Both the position numbers and the translations under genes were made by a program. Under the pieces are notes generated by a model that ran no database searches, had not been told where the DNA came from, and saw only the letters and a list, made by a program, of their open reading frames with translations. This document shows positions 16,215 to 26,172 of a stretch of 58,212 bases of DNA, in pieces. The DNA comes from Streptomyces sp. AW19M42 (lineage in GTDB: Bacteria > Actinomycetota > Actinomycetes > Streptomycetales > Streptomycetaceae). The DNA is taken from positions 1 to 58,212 of the forward strand of contig CBRG010000128.1 of assembly GCA_000470535.1 (NCBI GenBank), read 5' to 3'. Each line of letters starts with the position of its first letter. Position 1 is the stretch's first letter.

Positions 16215-17501
16215 TCAGCATTCGTCCTCGATCGTCCGGTCCCGGCCGGCCAGCGTGCCGACCACCATCTGCGGCACCATCAGGGCCGCCATCAGGCCGA
16301 TCGGCAGCCCCCAGCCGCCGCTGTGCTGGTAGAGCACGCCGACGAGGAGCGGGCCGGGGATCGAGATCAGGTAGCCGCAGGACTGGGCGAACGCGGACAG
16401 CCGCACCACTCCGGCGCCGCTGCGCGAACGCATGCTGATCATCGTGAGGGCGAGCGGGAAGGCGCAGTTCGCGATGCCCAGGAGCACCGCCCAAGCCCAG
16501 GCCCCGCCGGACGGGGCGAGGAAGAGGCCCGCGTAGCCGATGAGGCCGCACGAGCCGAGGAAGACGACGATCGGGCCCTGGTTTCGCATCCGGGCCGCGA
16601 CCCGGGGGATGACGAAGGCGAGCGGGACGCCCATCGCCATGGTGACGGCGAGCAGGATGCCCGCGGTACCGGCCGAGACCCCGGCGTCGCGGAAGATCTG
16701 TGGCATCCAGCCCATGGTGATGTACGCGGCGGTGGCCTGGAGGCCGAAGAAGCAGGCGAGGGCCCAGGCGGTGCGGCTGCGGGTGATCCTGAGCTCCGGT
16801 GCCTGCGCCTGCTGGGCGGAGGGCTGTCCGGAGGCGGCGCGCCGGTCCCGTACCAGCGGGATCCAGGGCAGGATCGCGACGGCGGCGAGCACGGCCCAGA
16901 TGCCGAGCCCGGCCTTCCAACTGCCGCCCATCGCCTCGGTCATCGGGACGGTCACGGCGGCGGCCAGCGCGGTGCCCAGGGCCAGCGCCATGGAGTAGAG
17001 GCCGGTCATGGAGCCGACCCGGTCCGGGAACCAGCGCTTGACGATCACCGGCATCAGGACGTTGCTCACGGCGATGCCCATCAGGGCGAGCGCGCTCGCG
17101 GCGAGGAAGCCGGCCGTGCCGCCGATGAGGGGCCGGATCACCAGCCCCGCGGTGATGGCGACCATGCCCGCGCAGACGACCGCGCCGGGGCCGAAGCGGC
17201 GGGCCAGCCGCGGCGCCATGACGCCGAAGATCGCGAAGCAGAGGGGTGGCACGGAGGTGAGGACCCCCGCGACGCTCCCGCTCATGTGCAGCCCGTCGCG
17301 CACCTCTTCGAGGAGGGCGCCGAGGCTGGTGATGGCGGGGCGGAGGTTGAGCGCGGTGAGGACGAGTCCGACGGTGACCAGACGGAGCAGCCACGCCGCG
17401 GGACCGGCCGGGGCGGCGGGGGCGTCGGTTCCGGAGGCCGTCGGAGTGGCGGAGCTCAGCGTCCCGGTCGGGGTCTGGGGAAGGGTTTCGTCGTCACGCA
17501 T
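16215..17501 (-). CDS. CynX/NimT-family MFS transporter
   Basis: The 428-residue major facilitator has a 45-residue polar Ala/Thr-rich N-terminus and 12 hydrophobic helices. Its motifs fit the cyanate/2-nitroimidazole transporter group: LRPAITSLGALLEEVRDGL in helix 1, CFAIFGVMAPRLARRFG for the first cytosolic loop, and RVAARMRNQGP in the second half. Members of this group export nitroimidazoles, cyanate or unknown drugs. The ATG at 17501 faces a FadR-type regulator across 133 bp, so that regulator probably controls it. The small companion protein follows directly. Confidence 0.9.
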   Translation of the reverse strand: MRDDETLPQTPTGTLSSATPTASGTDAPAAPAGPAAWLLRLVTVGLVLTALNLRPAITSLGALLEEVRDGLHMSGSVAGVLTSVPPLCFAIFGVMAPRLARRFGPGAVVCAGMVAITAGLVIRPLIGGTAGFLAASALALMGIAVSNVLMPVIVKRWFPDRVGSMTGLYSMALALGTALAAAVTVPMTEAMGGSWKAGLGIWAVLAAVAILPWIPLVRDRRAASGQPSAQQAQAPELRITRSRTAWALACFFGLQATAAYITMGWMPQIFRDAGVSAGTAGILLAVTMAMGVPLAFVIPRVAARMRNQGPIVVFLGSCGLIGYAGLFLAPSGGAWAWAVLLGIANCAFPLALTMISMRSRSGAGVVRLSAFAQSCGYLISIPGPLLVGVLYQHSGGWGLPIGLMAALMVPQMVVGTLAGRDRTIEDEC

Positions 17502-17525
17502 GGGGCCATCATAGAATCATGGGAT

Positions 17526-17551
17526 GATTGATTGTCCAATCCTCGTCAATC
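17526..17551. promoter_or_regulatory. candidate FadR/GntR operator between the MFS and regulator genes
   Basis: GATTG-TC-CAATC (17530-17541) is a short dyad flanked by further GATTG and CAATC units at 17526-17530 and 17547-17551. GntR/FadR proteins bind short palindromes of the type TNGTNNNACNA. The cluster sits just upstream of the MFS start, where a bound repressor would block transcription. Confidence 0.45.
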
Positions 17552-17634
17552 CTCTGAGACCATGCGGACACCCCGGGAGCGGCGCGACCGCCGAGAACAC
17601 AGTCCCGGCCCCGGACACCCGAGCAAGGAGCACC

Positions 17635-18309
17635 ATGTCGCTGACGTCCCCGCGGCGTTCGGCACTCGCCGACCAGGTGATTGCCCAGCTGAGGAACCAG
17701 ATCACCTCGGGCGAGTGGCCCGTGGGCTCGCGCATCCCCACCGAACCCGAGCTGGTCGAGCAGCTGGGGGTGGCCCGTAACACCGTGCGCGAGGCGGTGC
17801 GCGCGCTCGCGCACAACGGCCTGCTCGACATCCGGCAGGGCTCGGGCACCTATGTGGCCGCCACCAGCGAGCTGGCCGGGGTGATGCACCGCCGGTTCGC
17901 GTCCGCCGATCCGCGCCATGTCGCCGAGCTGCGCTCGACGCTGGAGTCGTCGGCCGCGCGGCTGGCCGCCGCCCGGCGCACCGACCGGGACCTGAAGCAG
18001 CTGGACGCGCTCATGCGGCGCCGGGAGGAGACCTGGGCCGCTGGGGATGCCGAGGCCTTCGTGGCGGCGGACGCGACCCTGCATCTGGCCGTCGTGGCCG
18101 CCTCCCACAATGACGTACTGACCGGGCTCTACGCCGACCTGGGTGACCTCCTGCGGGAACACGTCCGGGACGACGTCGGTCATGAGCTGCGGCCGGAGAA
18201 CCACATGGACCACGGGCGGCTGGTCGAGGCGATCCGCGCCGGTGACGCGGAGACGGCGGCGGCGGAGGCCGCGAGCCACGCGCTCAACTGCCTGGCGGAC
18301 CGGGTCTGA
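17635..18309 (+). CDS. FadR-subfamily GntR transcriptional regulator
   Basis: The 224-residue regulator has an N-terminal winged helix-turn-helix of the GntR type (ALADQVIAQLRNQITSGEWPVG, split in family motifs, with PTEPELVEQLGVARNTVREAVRAL) up to about residue 72. A helical FCD effector domain follows from about residue 90, with the metal/ligand-binding aspartate and histidines (DATLHLAVV, NHMDHGRLVEAI). FCD regulators sense small acids or fatty acyl compounds. I chose the ATG at 17635 because AAGGAG lies seven bases upstream. It is divergent from the MFS exporter and probably represses it. The ligand is unknown. Confidence 0.9.
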   Translation: MSLTSPRRSALADQVIAQLRNQITSGEWPVGSRIPTEPELVEQLGVARNTVREAVRALAHNGLLDIRQGSGTYVAATSELAGVMHRRFASADPRHVAELRSTLESSAARLAAARRTDRDLKQLDALMRRREETWAAGDAEAFVAADATLHLAVVAASHNDVLTGLYADLGDLLREHVRDDVGHELRPENHMDHGRLVEAIRAGDAETAAAEAASHALNCLADRV

Positions 18310-18334
18310 GACATGAGGCCGGCTCCGCACCGGG

Positions 18335-18715
18335 TCAGGTCGCCGGGCGGGTCTCGTTCGAGTGGGTGACCCAGGCGGAGCCGACCTCCTTCCAGCAGCG
18401 GTCGTCCAGCCGCACCGTCCGCCCCGGTCCGACGGCGACCGGCCTGGAGTCCGCGTCGACGTCCCACCAGCGGGCGCAGTCGGTGTGCAGTTGCACCCGA
18501 TCGCTGGACGGGTACGGGTTGTGGCAGTAGGCGATGACCCGGGAGCCGTGGACCGCCGTACGGCATTCGGCGCCGGAGGGTCCGGGCTCGGGCGGTGCGG
18601 CCACTCCGGCGGCTCCGACGTGCCCGGCCGCGTACAGGGCGCCCGGGACGAGCAGTCCGGCGACGACCGTGGAGGCCGCCAGCACGGACCGGGTTCGGTG
18701 ACGTGGGCCGCGCAC
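18335..18715 (-). CDS. small secreted protein of unknown function
   Basis: The 126-residue protein has a short basic start (MRGPRHRTR), a hydrophobic signal segment (SVLAASTVVAGLLVPGALYAAG) and a mature part with four cysteines (ECRTAV, YCHNPY, DCARWW, RCWKEV) that could form two disulfides. That pattern suggests a small extracellular beta protein stable outside the cell. The GTG at 18715 follows a strong GGAGGAG at six bases. The upstream leader contains a very stable 18-bp hairpin. I do not recognise the family. Confidence 0.75.
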   Translation of the reverse strand: MRGPRHRTRSVLAASTVVAGLLVPGALYAAGHVGAAGVAAPPEPGPSGAECRTAVHGSRVIAYCHNPYPSSDRVQLHTDCARWWDVDADSRPVAVGPGRTVRLDDRCWKEVGSAWVTHSNETRPAT

Positions 18716-18742
18716 AGCGATCTCCTCCCCTGGGGCCACCTT

Positions 18743-18784
18743 CTCCGGTTCGGGCCGGGCGCACGGGCCCGGCCCGAACCGGAG
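18743..18784 (-). promoter_or_regulatory. 18-bp hairpin in the 5' leader of the small secreted protein
   Basis: CTCCGGTTCGGGCCGGGC (18743-18760) pairs perfectly with 18767-18784 around a 6-nt loop, ending only 15 bases before the ribosome-site region of the gene starting at 18715. It may be an attenuator, a stability element, or an end-of-transcript hairpin whose upstream gene has been lost. Confidence 0.55.
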
Positions 18785-18883
18785 AGAAGGCACTCGGTCT
18801 GACCTGAAGTCCGGTTCCTCCACATTCTGCGGTGGATCGACCAGGTTTTCGACCTGAGCGCCGAGAGGCCCGGCGGAACACGG

Positions 18884-18929
18884 GGAACGGCCGCGCAACA
18901 CCTCCAGGGAGGTGCTGCGCGGCCGTTCC
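18884..18929. terminator. 22-bp terminator hairpin after fabI
   Basis: Arms 18884-18905 and 18908-18929 pair over 22 positions with a single G-U wobble. It lies 22 bp beyond the fabI stop (18951, minus strand) and closes the fabG-fabI operon. Confidence 0.8.
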
Positions 18930-18950
18930 GGGAACGCTGCCGTACGAGGG

Positions 18951-19718
18951 TCAGGCGCCGATCATGTGCACGCCACTGTCGACGTGGACGATCTCGCCCG
19001 TGGTCCTCGGGAAGAAGTCCGAGAGCAGCGCGACGATGCCGCGGCCGGCCGGCTCCGGGTCCTTCATGTCCCACGCCAGCGGCGCACGGGTGTCCCACAC
19101 CGCGGCGAGCTCGCCGAAGCCCGGGATGGACTTGGCCGCCATGGAACCGATCGGTCCCGCCGAGATCAGGTTGCAGCGGATACCGTCCTTGCCCAGGTCA
19201 CGGGCGAGGTAGCGGGAGGTGGCCTCCAGCGCGGCCTTGGCCGGGCCCATCCAGTCGTACTGCGGCCAGGCGAACTGTGCGTCGAAGGTGAGTCCGACGA
19301 TCGAACCGCCCTCGCTCATCAGCGGCTTGCACGCCATGGCGAGCGACTTCAGCGAGAACGCCGAGACGTGCATCGCCGTGGAGACCGACTCGAACGGGGT
19401 GTTGAGGAAGTTGCCGCCGAGCGCGTCCTGCGGCGCGAAGCCGATGGAGTGGACGACGCCGTCGAGCGAACCGAGCTCCTCCTGCACCAGACCGGCCAGC
19501 CGGTCCAGGTGCTCGGCGTTGGTCACGTCCAGCTCGATGACCTTGGCCGGCTTGGGCAGCTTCTTGGCGATGCGCTCGGTCAGCGTGGGCCGCGGGAAGG
19601 CGGTCAGGATGACCTCCGCGCCCTGCTCCTGGGCCACCTTCGCGGCGTGGAACGCGATGGACGACTCCATCAGCACCCCGGTGATGAGGATGCGCTTGCC
19701 GTCGAGAATTCCGCTCAT
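18951..19718 (-). CDS. fabI: enoyl-[acyl-carrier-protein] reductase (NADH), InhA/FabI type
   Basis: It catalyses the last reduction of each fatty-acid elongation cycle, trans-2-enoyl-ACP to acyl-ACP, with NADH. The 255 residues begin MSGILDGKRILITGVLMESS, the NAD-binding start of InhA-like enzymes. The active-site Tyr and Lys lie in QYDWMGPAKAAL (Tyr-x6-Lys spacing of enoyl reductases). The C-terminal IVHVDSGVHMIGA is typical. It starts 5 bp after fabG and must be co-translated with it. This is the SCO1814 counterpart and is likely essential. Confidence 0.95.
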   Translation of the reverse strand: MSGILDGKRILITGVLMESSIAFHAAKVAQEQGAEVILTAFPRPTLTERIAKKLPKPAKVIELDVTNAEHLDRLAGLVQEELGSLDGVVHSIGFAPQDALGGNFLNTPFESVSTAMHVSAFSLKSLAMACKPLMSEGGSIVGLTFDAQFAWPQYDWMGPAKAALEATSRYLARDLGKDGIRCNLISAGPIGSMAAKSIPGFGELAAVWDTRAPLAWDMKDPEPAGRGIVALLSDFFPRTTGEIVHVDSGVHMIGA

Positions 19719-19723
19719 GGTGA

Positions 19724-20443
19724 TCAGTGACCCATGCCCAATCCGCCGTCAACAGGGATGACGGCTCCAGTGATGTACGACGCGTCGTCGGAGGCGAGAA
19801 AGCGCACCGCGGCGGCGATCTCCGCGGGCTGCGCGTACCGCGCGAGCGGCACCTGGGCGACGATGCCCTTGCGCTGCTCCTCGGTGAGCGCCTGCGTCAT
19901 GTCCGTATCGACGAAGCCGGGTGCGACGACGTTGAAGGTGATGTTCCGCGAGCCCAGCTCACGGGCGAGGGACCGGGCGAAGCCGACCAGGCCGGCCTTG
20001 GACGCGGCGTAGTTCGCCTGCCCCGCCGAGCCGAGGAGGCCGACGACGGAGGAGATGAGGACGACCCTGCCCTTCTTGGCGCGCAGCATGCCGCGGTTGG
20101 CGCGCTTGACGACCCGGAAGGTACCGGTGAGGTTGGTGTCGAGTACGGACGTGAAGTCCTCCTCGGTCATCCGCATCAGCAACTGGTCCTTGGTGATACC
20201 GGCGTTGGCCACCAGCACCTCCACATTGCCGTGCTTCTCCTCGATCGCCTTGTAGGCCTGCTCCACCTGCTCGGCGTCGGTGATGTCGCAGCGGACCGCG
20301 AGAACACCGGCCTCGGTGAGGGCCTGGGGCGGCTCGCCGGAGCGGAAGGTGATCGCGACCTTGTCGCCGTTGTCGACGAAAGCGCGGGCGATGGCGAGGC
20401 CGATGCCCCGGTTTCCTCCGGTGACGAGAACCGAGCGGCTCAA
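19724..20443 (-). CDS. fabG: 3-oxoacyl-[acyl-carrier-protein] reductase
   Basis: It reduces 3-ketoacyl-ACP with NADPH in fatty-acid synthesis. The 239 residues have the classical SDR cofactor motif TGGNRGIG (residues 8-15), NAG near 80, and the catalytic set S (SSVVGLLG), Y-A-A-S-K and N. The C-terminal ITGAVIPVDGGLGMGH fits FabG. The start is a rare TTG at 20443, preceded by AAGGGTGAT; no better start exists in frame, and the TTG codon may limit expression. It leads the fabG-fabI operon (SCO1815-like), with a divergent tldD across 223 bp. Confidence 0.94.
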   Translation of the reverse strand: MSRSVLVTGGNRGIGLAIARAFVDNGDKVAITFRSGEPPQALTEAGVLAVRCDITDAEQVEQAYKAIEEKHGNVEVLVANAGITKDQLLMRMTEEDFTSVLDTNLTGTFRVVKRANRGMLRAKKGRVVLISSVVGLLGSAGQANYAASKAGLVGFARSLARELGSRNITFNVVAPGFVDTDMTQALTEEQRKGIVAQVPLARYAQPAEIAAAVRFLASDDASYITGAVIPVDGGLGMGH

Positions 20444-20666
20444 CGGATCACCCTTTCCATAGCTGTCGGATACCTCGAAAAACCTATCGGTACCACCCGC
20501 TTCCCGAGCAATCGGCCTCTGACAGCGCCTTCCCCCGGGCGCTGTCGGGTTCCTACAGTGCAGTTCCGGCCCCGGCCCGGCCGCAATTCGGCTGTGCCGC
20601 CCCTCCGGCCGTGCTTCACTGCCCGTAAAAGAACCGAGGGTATGTGACGCAGAGGAGAGGCCGCTC

Positions 20667-22160
<1,494 letters not shown>

Positions 22161-22190
<30 letters not shown>

Positions 22191-22276
22191 ACGGCGCGCA
22201 CGCAACCGGCTGGGGGTCCGGGGGTCGCCCCCCGGGGCAGCACAGTCTCACTACGACGCAGGAGGCCGGACGATGA
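22161..22276 (+). repeat. 86-bp direct duplication between tldD and tldE with a small GC-rich insert
   Basis: A 30-bp block ending in CGCAGGAGGCCGGACGATGA occurs at 22161-22190 and again at 22247-22276 with one mismatch. The copies include the ribosome site and the ATGA overlap. The DNA between them contains CTGGGGGTCCGGGGG / CCCCCCGG, a hairpin type common in Streptomyces intergenic DNA. A 29-codon mini-frame starts at the first ATG (22187) and ends at the ATGA of tldE, so ribosomes could relay from tldD through it. Confidence 0.8.
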
Positions 22277-23667
22277 GCCGCGTCAGCAAGCCGTACGAGA
22301 TCGTCGAGCGCGCTCTCGAACTGTCCACCGCCGACGGCTGTGTGGTCATCGCCGACGAGGGGTCGTCGGCCAACCTGCGCTGGGCGGGCAACGCGCTCAC
22401 CACGAACGGGGTGACCCGGGGCCGGACCCTGACCGTCATCGCCACGGTCGACGGGGCAGAGGGCACCGCATCCGGCGTGGTGTCCCGGTCCGCCGTCACC
22501 ACCGACGACCTTGAGCCGCTGGTGCGGGCCGCCGAGGCCGCCGCGCGCGGGGCCGGGCCGGCCGAGGACGCGCAGCCGCTCGTCACCGGGGTGCCGTCCT
22601 CCCCCGACTTCACCGACGCGCCGGCGGAGACGGACTCCGACGTGTTCGCGGCGTTCGCTCCCGCCCTCGGGGACGCCTTCGCGCGGGCCAGGGCCGGTGG
22701 CCGGGAGCTGTACGGCTTCGCGAACCACGAGGTGACCTCGACCTACCTGGGTACGTCGACCGGGCTGCGGCTGCGCCACGACCAGCCGAACGGCACCCTG
22801 GAGCTGAACGCCAAGTCGCCCGACCGCTCGCGCTCGGCCTGGGCGGGGCGTGCGACCCGCGACTTCAAGGACGTCGACCCTGGGGAGCTGGACGCCGAGC
22901 TGGCCCGGCGGCTGGGCTGGGCGGAGCGCCGTGTCGAGCTGCCGGCCGGACGGTACGAGACGCTGCTGCCGCCGACCTCCGTAGCCGATCTGCTGATCTA
23001 CCAGCTGTGGTCCTCGACCGCCCGGGACGCCGCCGAGGGCCGGACGGTGTTCTCCAAGCCGGGCGGCGGCACCCGGCTCGGGGACACGCTGTCCCCGCTG
23101 CCGCTGTCGCTGCGCAGCGACCCGCATGCTCCGGGGATCGAGTCCGCGCCGTTCGTCATCGCGCACTCCTCCGGTGACGGCGCCTCGGTCTTCGACAACG
23201 GGCTGCCGCTGACCCGTACCGACTGGATCAGGGACGGGCGGCTGGAGCAGCTGACGACGACCCGGCACACGGCGGGCCTGACGGGGCTGCCGCTCGCCCC
23301 GGCGATCGACAACCTGGTCCTGGAGGGCGGCGGCGAGCGGTCGCTGGAGGAGATGGTGGCCGCGACGAGCGGCCGCGCACTGCTGCTGACCTGTATGTGG
23401 TACATCCGCGAGGTCGACCCGGCGACGTTGCTGCTGACCGGGCTGACCCGGGACGGGGTGTATCTCGTGGAGGGCGGCGAGGTGGTCGGTGAGGTGAACA
23501 ACTTCCGCTTCAACGAGTCCCCGGTGGACCTGCTGTCGCGGGCCACGGAGGCGGGGCGCACCGAGAAGACACTGCCGCGCGAGTGGGGCGACTGGTTCAC
23601 CCGGGCCGCGATGCCCGCGCTGCGCATCCCGGACTTCAACATGAGCTCGGTGAGCCGGGGCGTGTGA
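22273..23667 (+). CDS. tldE: TldD/PmbA family protein, TldE (PmbA) subunit
   Basis: The 464-residue partner of TldD lacks the HExxxH zinc motif, as is usual for the regulatory subunit. The N-terminal part (residues 1-110) matches the family's alpha-beta lid, and the C-terminal half has the beta-rich chamber with DNLVLEGGERSL-like text (here DNLVLEGGGERS). Together with TldD it would form the proteolytic heterodimer. The ATG at 22273 has GGAGG upstream and overlaps a preceding mini-frame by four bases. A MITE-like element starts 8 bp after its stop. Confidence 0.9.
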   Translation: MSRVSKPYEIVERALELSTADGCVVIADEGSSANLRWAGNALTTNGVTRGRTLTVIATVDGAEGTASGVVSRSAVTTDDLEPLVRAAEAAARGAGPAEDAQPLVTGVPSSPDFTDAPAETDSDVFAAFAPALGDAFARARAGGRELYGFANHEVTSTYLGTSTGLRLRHDQPNGTLELNAKSPDRSRSAWAGRATRDFKDVDPGELDAELARRLGWAERRVELPAGRYETLLPPTSVADLLIYQLWSSTARDAAEGRTVFSKPGGGTRLGDTLSPLPLSLRSDPHAPGIESAPFVIAHSSGDGASVFDNGLPLTRTDWIRDGRLEQLTTTRHTAGLTGLPLAPAIDNLVLEGGGERSLEEMVAATSGRALLLTCMWYIREVDPATLLLTGLTRDGVYLVEGGEVVGEVNNFRFNESPVDLLSRATEAGRTEKTLPREWGDWFTRAAMPALRIPDFNMSSVSRGV

Positions 23668-23674
23668 CCCGGCG

Positions 23675-23840
23675 AAGGGCTGTCCCACGCTCCCTGCGTG
23701 GATCAGCGCGCGGCGTCAGACGTGGTGCGTCGCAAGGCGGAGGGCCGTCCGCACACCGGACGCATTCGGGCGTTCCGGCAACGCGGCGAGGTGCCGTAGC
23801 CGGCTTCGCGCGCCCGCCAGGGGCTGACGGGACAGCCCTT
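23675..23840. repeat. MITE-like element with 12-bp terminal inverted repeats
   Basis: AAGGGCTGTCCC (23675-23686) is the perfect inverse of GGGACAGCCCTT (23829-23840), enclosing 142 bp without a gene. The interior contains GGTGCGT, GCAAGGCGGAGG (23732-23743) and GGCAACGCGG (23777-23786), which recur in the same order in the element at 57822-57981. I recall similar sequences at many Streptomyces intergenic sites. The right end supplies a TAGACT (about 23840-23845) that may be the -10 box of the tyrS promoter. Confidence 0.6.
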
Positions 23841-23900
23841 AGACTGGCCGATGCCTTTCGATCCACGTATCGATACACGTAGCTGAGGAGACACGGAACC

Positions 23901-25169
23901 GTGACGGACATCGTCGACGAGCTGAAGTGGCGCGGGCTGTTCGCCCAGTCCACTGACGAGGACGCACTGCGCAAGGCTCTCGCGGACGGTCCCGTCACGT
24001 TCTATTGCGGCTACGACCCCACCGCGGCGAGTCTGCACGTCGGCCATCTCGTGCAGGTGCTCACCATGCGCCGGCTCCAGCAGGCCGGGCTGCGGCCGCT
24101 CGCCCTGGTGGGCGGGGCCACCGGTCAGATCGGCGACCCACGGCCGACCGCGGAGCGCACGCTGAACGACCCGGAGACCATCGCCGCCTGGGTGTCGCGG
24201 CTGCGGTCCCAGATCGAGCCGTTCCTGTCCTTCGAGGGCGACAACGCCGCGGTCATGGTGAACAACCTGGACTGGACCGCGGGCATGTCCGCGATCGAGT
24301 TCCTGCGGGACATCGGCAAGCACTTCCGGGTCAACAAGATGCTCACCAAGGAGTCCATCGCCCGCCGCCTGGAGTCCGACGAGGGCATCAGTTACACCGA
24401 GTTCAGCTACCAGCTGCTCCAGAGCATGGACTTCCTGGAGCTGTACCGGCGGCACGGCTGCACCCTCCAGCAGGGCGGCAGCGACCAGTGGGGCAACCTC
24501 ACCGCGGGTCTGGACCTGATCCACCGCCTGGAGCCGGGCGCCGAGGTGCACGCGCTGGCGACGCCGTTGATGACGAAGGCGGACGGGACCAAGTTCGGCA
24601 AGTCCGAGAGCGGTGCCGTCTGGCTCGATCCGGAGATGACGACGCCGTACGCGTTCTACCAGTTCTGGCTGAACGTGGACGACCGGGACATCTCGCGCTA
24701 CATGCGCATCCTCAGCTTCCTGAGCCCCGCCGAGCTGGAGGAGCTGGAGAAGGTCACGGAGGAGCGGCCGCAGGCCCGCTCCGCGCAGCGCGCGCTGGCC
24801 GAGGAGCTGACGACGCTGGTGCACGGCGCGGACCAGTGCGCCGCGGTCATCGCCGCGTCGAAGGCCCTGTTCGGCCAGGGTGAGCTGGGTGAGCTGGACG
24901 AGGCGACGCTGGGCGCGGCGCTCTCCGAGGTGCCGCACGCCCGGGTCACCGAGCTGGGTCCGCTGGTGGACCTGCTGGTGGAGGTCGGACTGGCGCCGAG
25001 CAAGTCGGGCGCGCGTCGCACGGTCAAGGAGGGTGGCGCGTACGTGAACAACGTCAAGGTCACCGACGGCGAGGCGGCACCGGCGCGCGAGGAACTGCTG
25101 CACGGGCGCTGGCTGGTGCTGCGCAGGGGCAAGAAGAACCTCGCGGCCATCGAGGTCACGGCGGGCTGA
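23901..25169 (+). CDS. tyrS: tyrosyl-tRNA synthetase
   Basis: It charges tRNA-Tyr with tyrosine. The 422 residues have the class I fold: HVGHL (HIGH-like, near residue 48), the tyrosine pocket [15 protein letters not shown] and GGSDQWGN, the KFGKS (KMSKS-like) loop near residue 233, and a C-terminal S4 RNA-binding domain with [16 protein letters not shown]. The start is GTG at 23901; GAGGAG lies 13 bases upstream, a rather long spacing. This is the SCO1818 counterpart. No T-box leader is recognisable in the 60-bp leader. A 16-bp terminator follows. Confidence 0.95.
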   Translation: MTDIVDELKWRGLFAQSTDEDALRKALADGPVTFYCGYDPTAASLHVGHLVQVLTMRRLQQAGLRPLALVGGATGQIGDPRPTAERTLNDPETIAAWVSRLRSQIEPFLSFEGDNAAVMVNNLDWTAGMSAIEFLRDIGKHFRVNKMLTKESIARRLESDEGISYTEFSYQLLQSMDFLELYRRHGCTLQQGGSDQWGNLTAGLDLIHRLEPGAEVHALATPLMTKADGTKFGKSESGAVWLDPEMTTPYAFYQFWLNVDDRDISRYMRILSFLSPAELEELEKVTEERPQARSAQRALAEELTTLVHGADQCAAVIAASKALFGQGELGELDEATLGAALSEVPHARVTELGPLVDLLVEVGLAPSKSGARRTVKEGGAYVNNVKVTDGEAAPAREELLHGRWLVLRRGKKNLAAIEVTAG

Positions 25170-25185
25170 GCCGGGTCGGGGAGCA

Positions 25186-25222
25186 CTGCGGCCGGTCACG
25201 CATCACGCGTGACCGGCCGCAG
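25186..25222. terminator. 16-bp terminator between tyrS and the GlsB-like gene
   Basis: CTGCGGCCGGTCACGC (25186-25201) pairs perfectly with 25207-25222 around ATCAC. It lies between convergent genes and can serve both. Confidence 0.85.
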
Positions 25223-25263
25223 CCGTTCGATGCTCAGGCGCTGAGGCGCTGAGGCTCAGTCGC

Positions 25264-25542
25264 TCAGGTTTTCTGTCGCCTACTGCCTCGGATCGATGCC
25301 CACAGCATGTCCCCGACCCCGACCACCACCACGGCGCCGATCAGCTGGAGCACATGGCGCGTCCAGTCGATGCCCTTGGTGTCGTTGACACCGATCCAGG
25401 TGGCGACAGCATTGCCGAGGATGCTGCCGATCATGCCGAAAATGACCGTCAGCCAGAGTGGGATCTCCTGCTTCCCCGGCAGGATCGCCTTCGCGATCAG
25501 GCCGAGAACCAGGCCCACGATGATTGCCCACAACCAGCTCAT
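25264..25542 (-). CDS. GlsB/YeaQ/YmgE-family stress membrane protein
   Basis: The 92-residue protein has three hydrophobic segments with the glycine-rich family pattern WAIIVGLVLGLIAKAILPG and VIFGMIGSILGNAVATW. Members of this transglycosylase-associated membrane family (GlsB in enterococci, YeaQ in E. coli) are induced by stress, but their activity is not known. In Firmicutes GlsB occurs with Gls24; here the Gls24-like genes are 19 kb away. The ATG at 25542 follows GGAGGCGG. Confidence 0.85.
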   Translation of the reverse strand: MSWLWAIIVGLVLGLIAKAILPGKQEIPLWLTVIFGMIGSILGNAVATWIGVNDTKGIDWTRHVLQLIGAVVVVGVGDMLWASIRGSRRQKT

Positions 25543-25797
25543 ACCGCCTCCTCGTGCGACGCGGTGTCGCGATGTCCGATCAGTCTCCGGCCTGGATGCG
25601 CTCACCGCATGCCGGAGGGGTCCGTACGTGCGGCGAGCGGGATCGTGGCGCGCCCCGGTCTCGAACGTGCTGGATGCCGGGCGTACCGTGGGAGCGGTCC
25701 GGATCCGGGGAGCGTCCGACGTGGGAACGGGGTCTCCCCCGGCTTCGTGCGCGAGCTCAGGGAAGACGCGAGCGCGGGGAAGATGGGTGGAGGCGGG

Positions 25798-26172
25798 ATG
25801 GGCAAGCAGAGCGGTTCCGAGGTCTTCCGGATCACGGGGGCCAGGCAGGGGCTCGCGGAGGATGTGCGCGGCAGGCAGCGCCGTTACGTGATCTCGATGT
25901 CCGTGCGCACGGTCTCGGTGGTCGCCGCGGCGGCCCTGTGGAACGTGGAGCGCTATGTGGCGATCGTGGGGCTGGCGCTGGGCGTTCTGCTCCCGTACAT
26001 CGCCGTCGTCATCGCCAACGCGGGCCGGGAGAACTCCCCCTCGCTGCCCTCCACCTTCGTCCCGGCCCCGACGCGGCTCGCGCTCGGCGCCGCGCCGGTG
26101 GCAGGTCATGCCGAACCGGGCCCGGAGGCGGAGCAGGCCTTCCGTTCCTCTGATCCGCAGGGTCACAGCTGA
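25798..26172 (+). CDS. DUF3099-family membrane protein
   Basis: The 124-residue protein starts with a basic cytosolic segment (VFRITGARQGLAEDVRGRQRRY). It has two transmembrane helices over residues 33-75 and a proline-rich C-terminal tail (LPSTFVPAPTRL). DUF3099 proteins are restricted to actinobacteria and have no known role. I chose the ATG at 25798 with GGAGG four bases away; an ATG at 25783 is possible. It is divergent from the GlsB-like gene by 255 bp, in which I see no feature. Confidence 0.78.
   Translation: MGKQSGSEVFRITGARQGLAEDVRGRQRRYVISMSVRTVSVVAAAALWNVERYVAIVGLALGVLLPYIAVVIANAGRENSPSLPSTFVPAPTRLALGAAPVAGHAEPGPEAEQAFRSSDPQGHS

Noticed and set aside
23841..23900. possible T-box leader for tyrS
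   Set aside because: The leader is only about 60 nt and lacks the conserved T-box sequence and a terminator.
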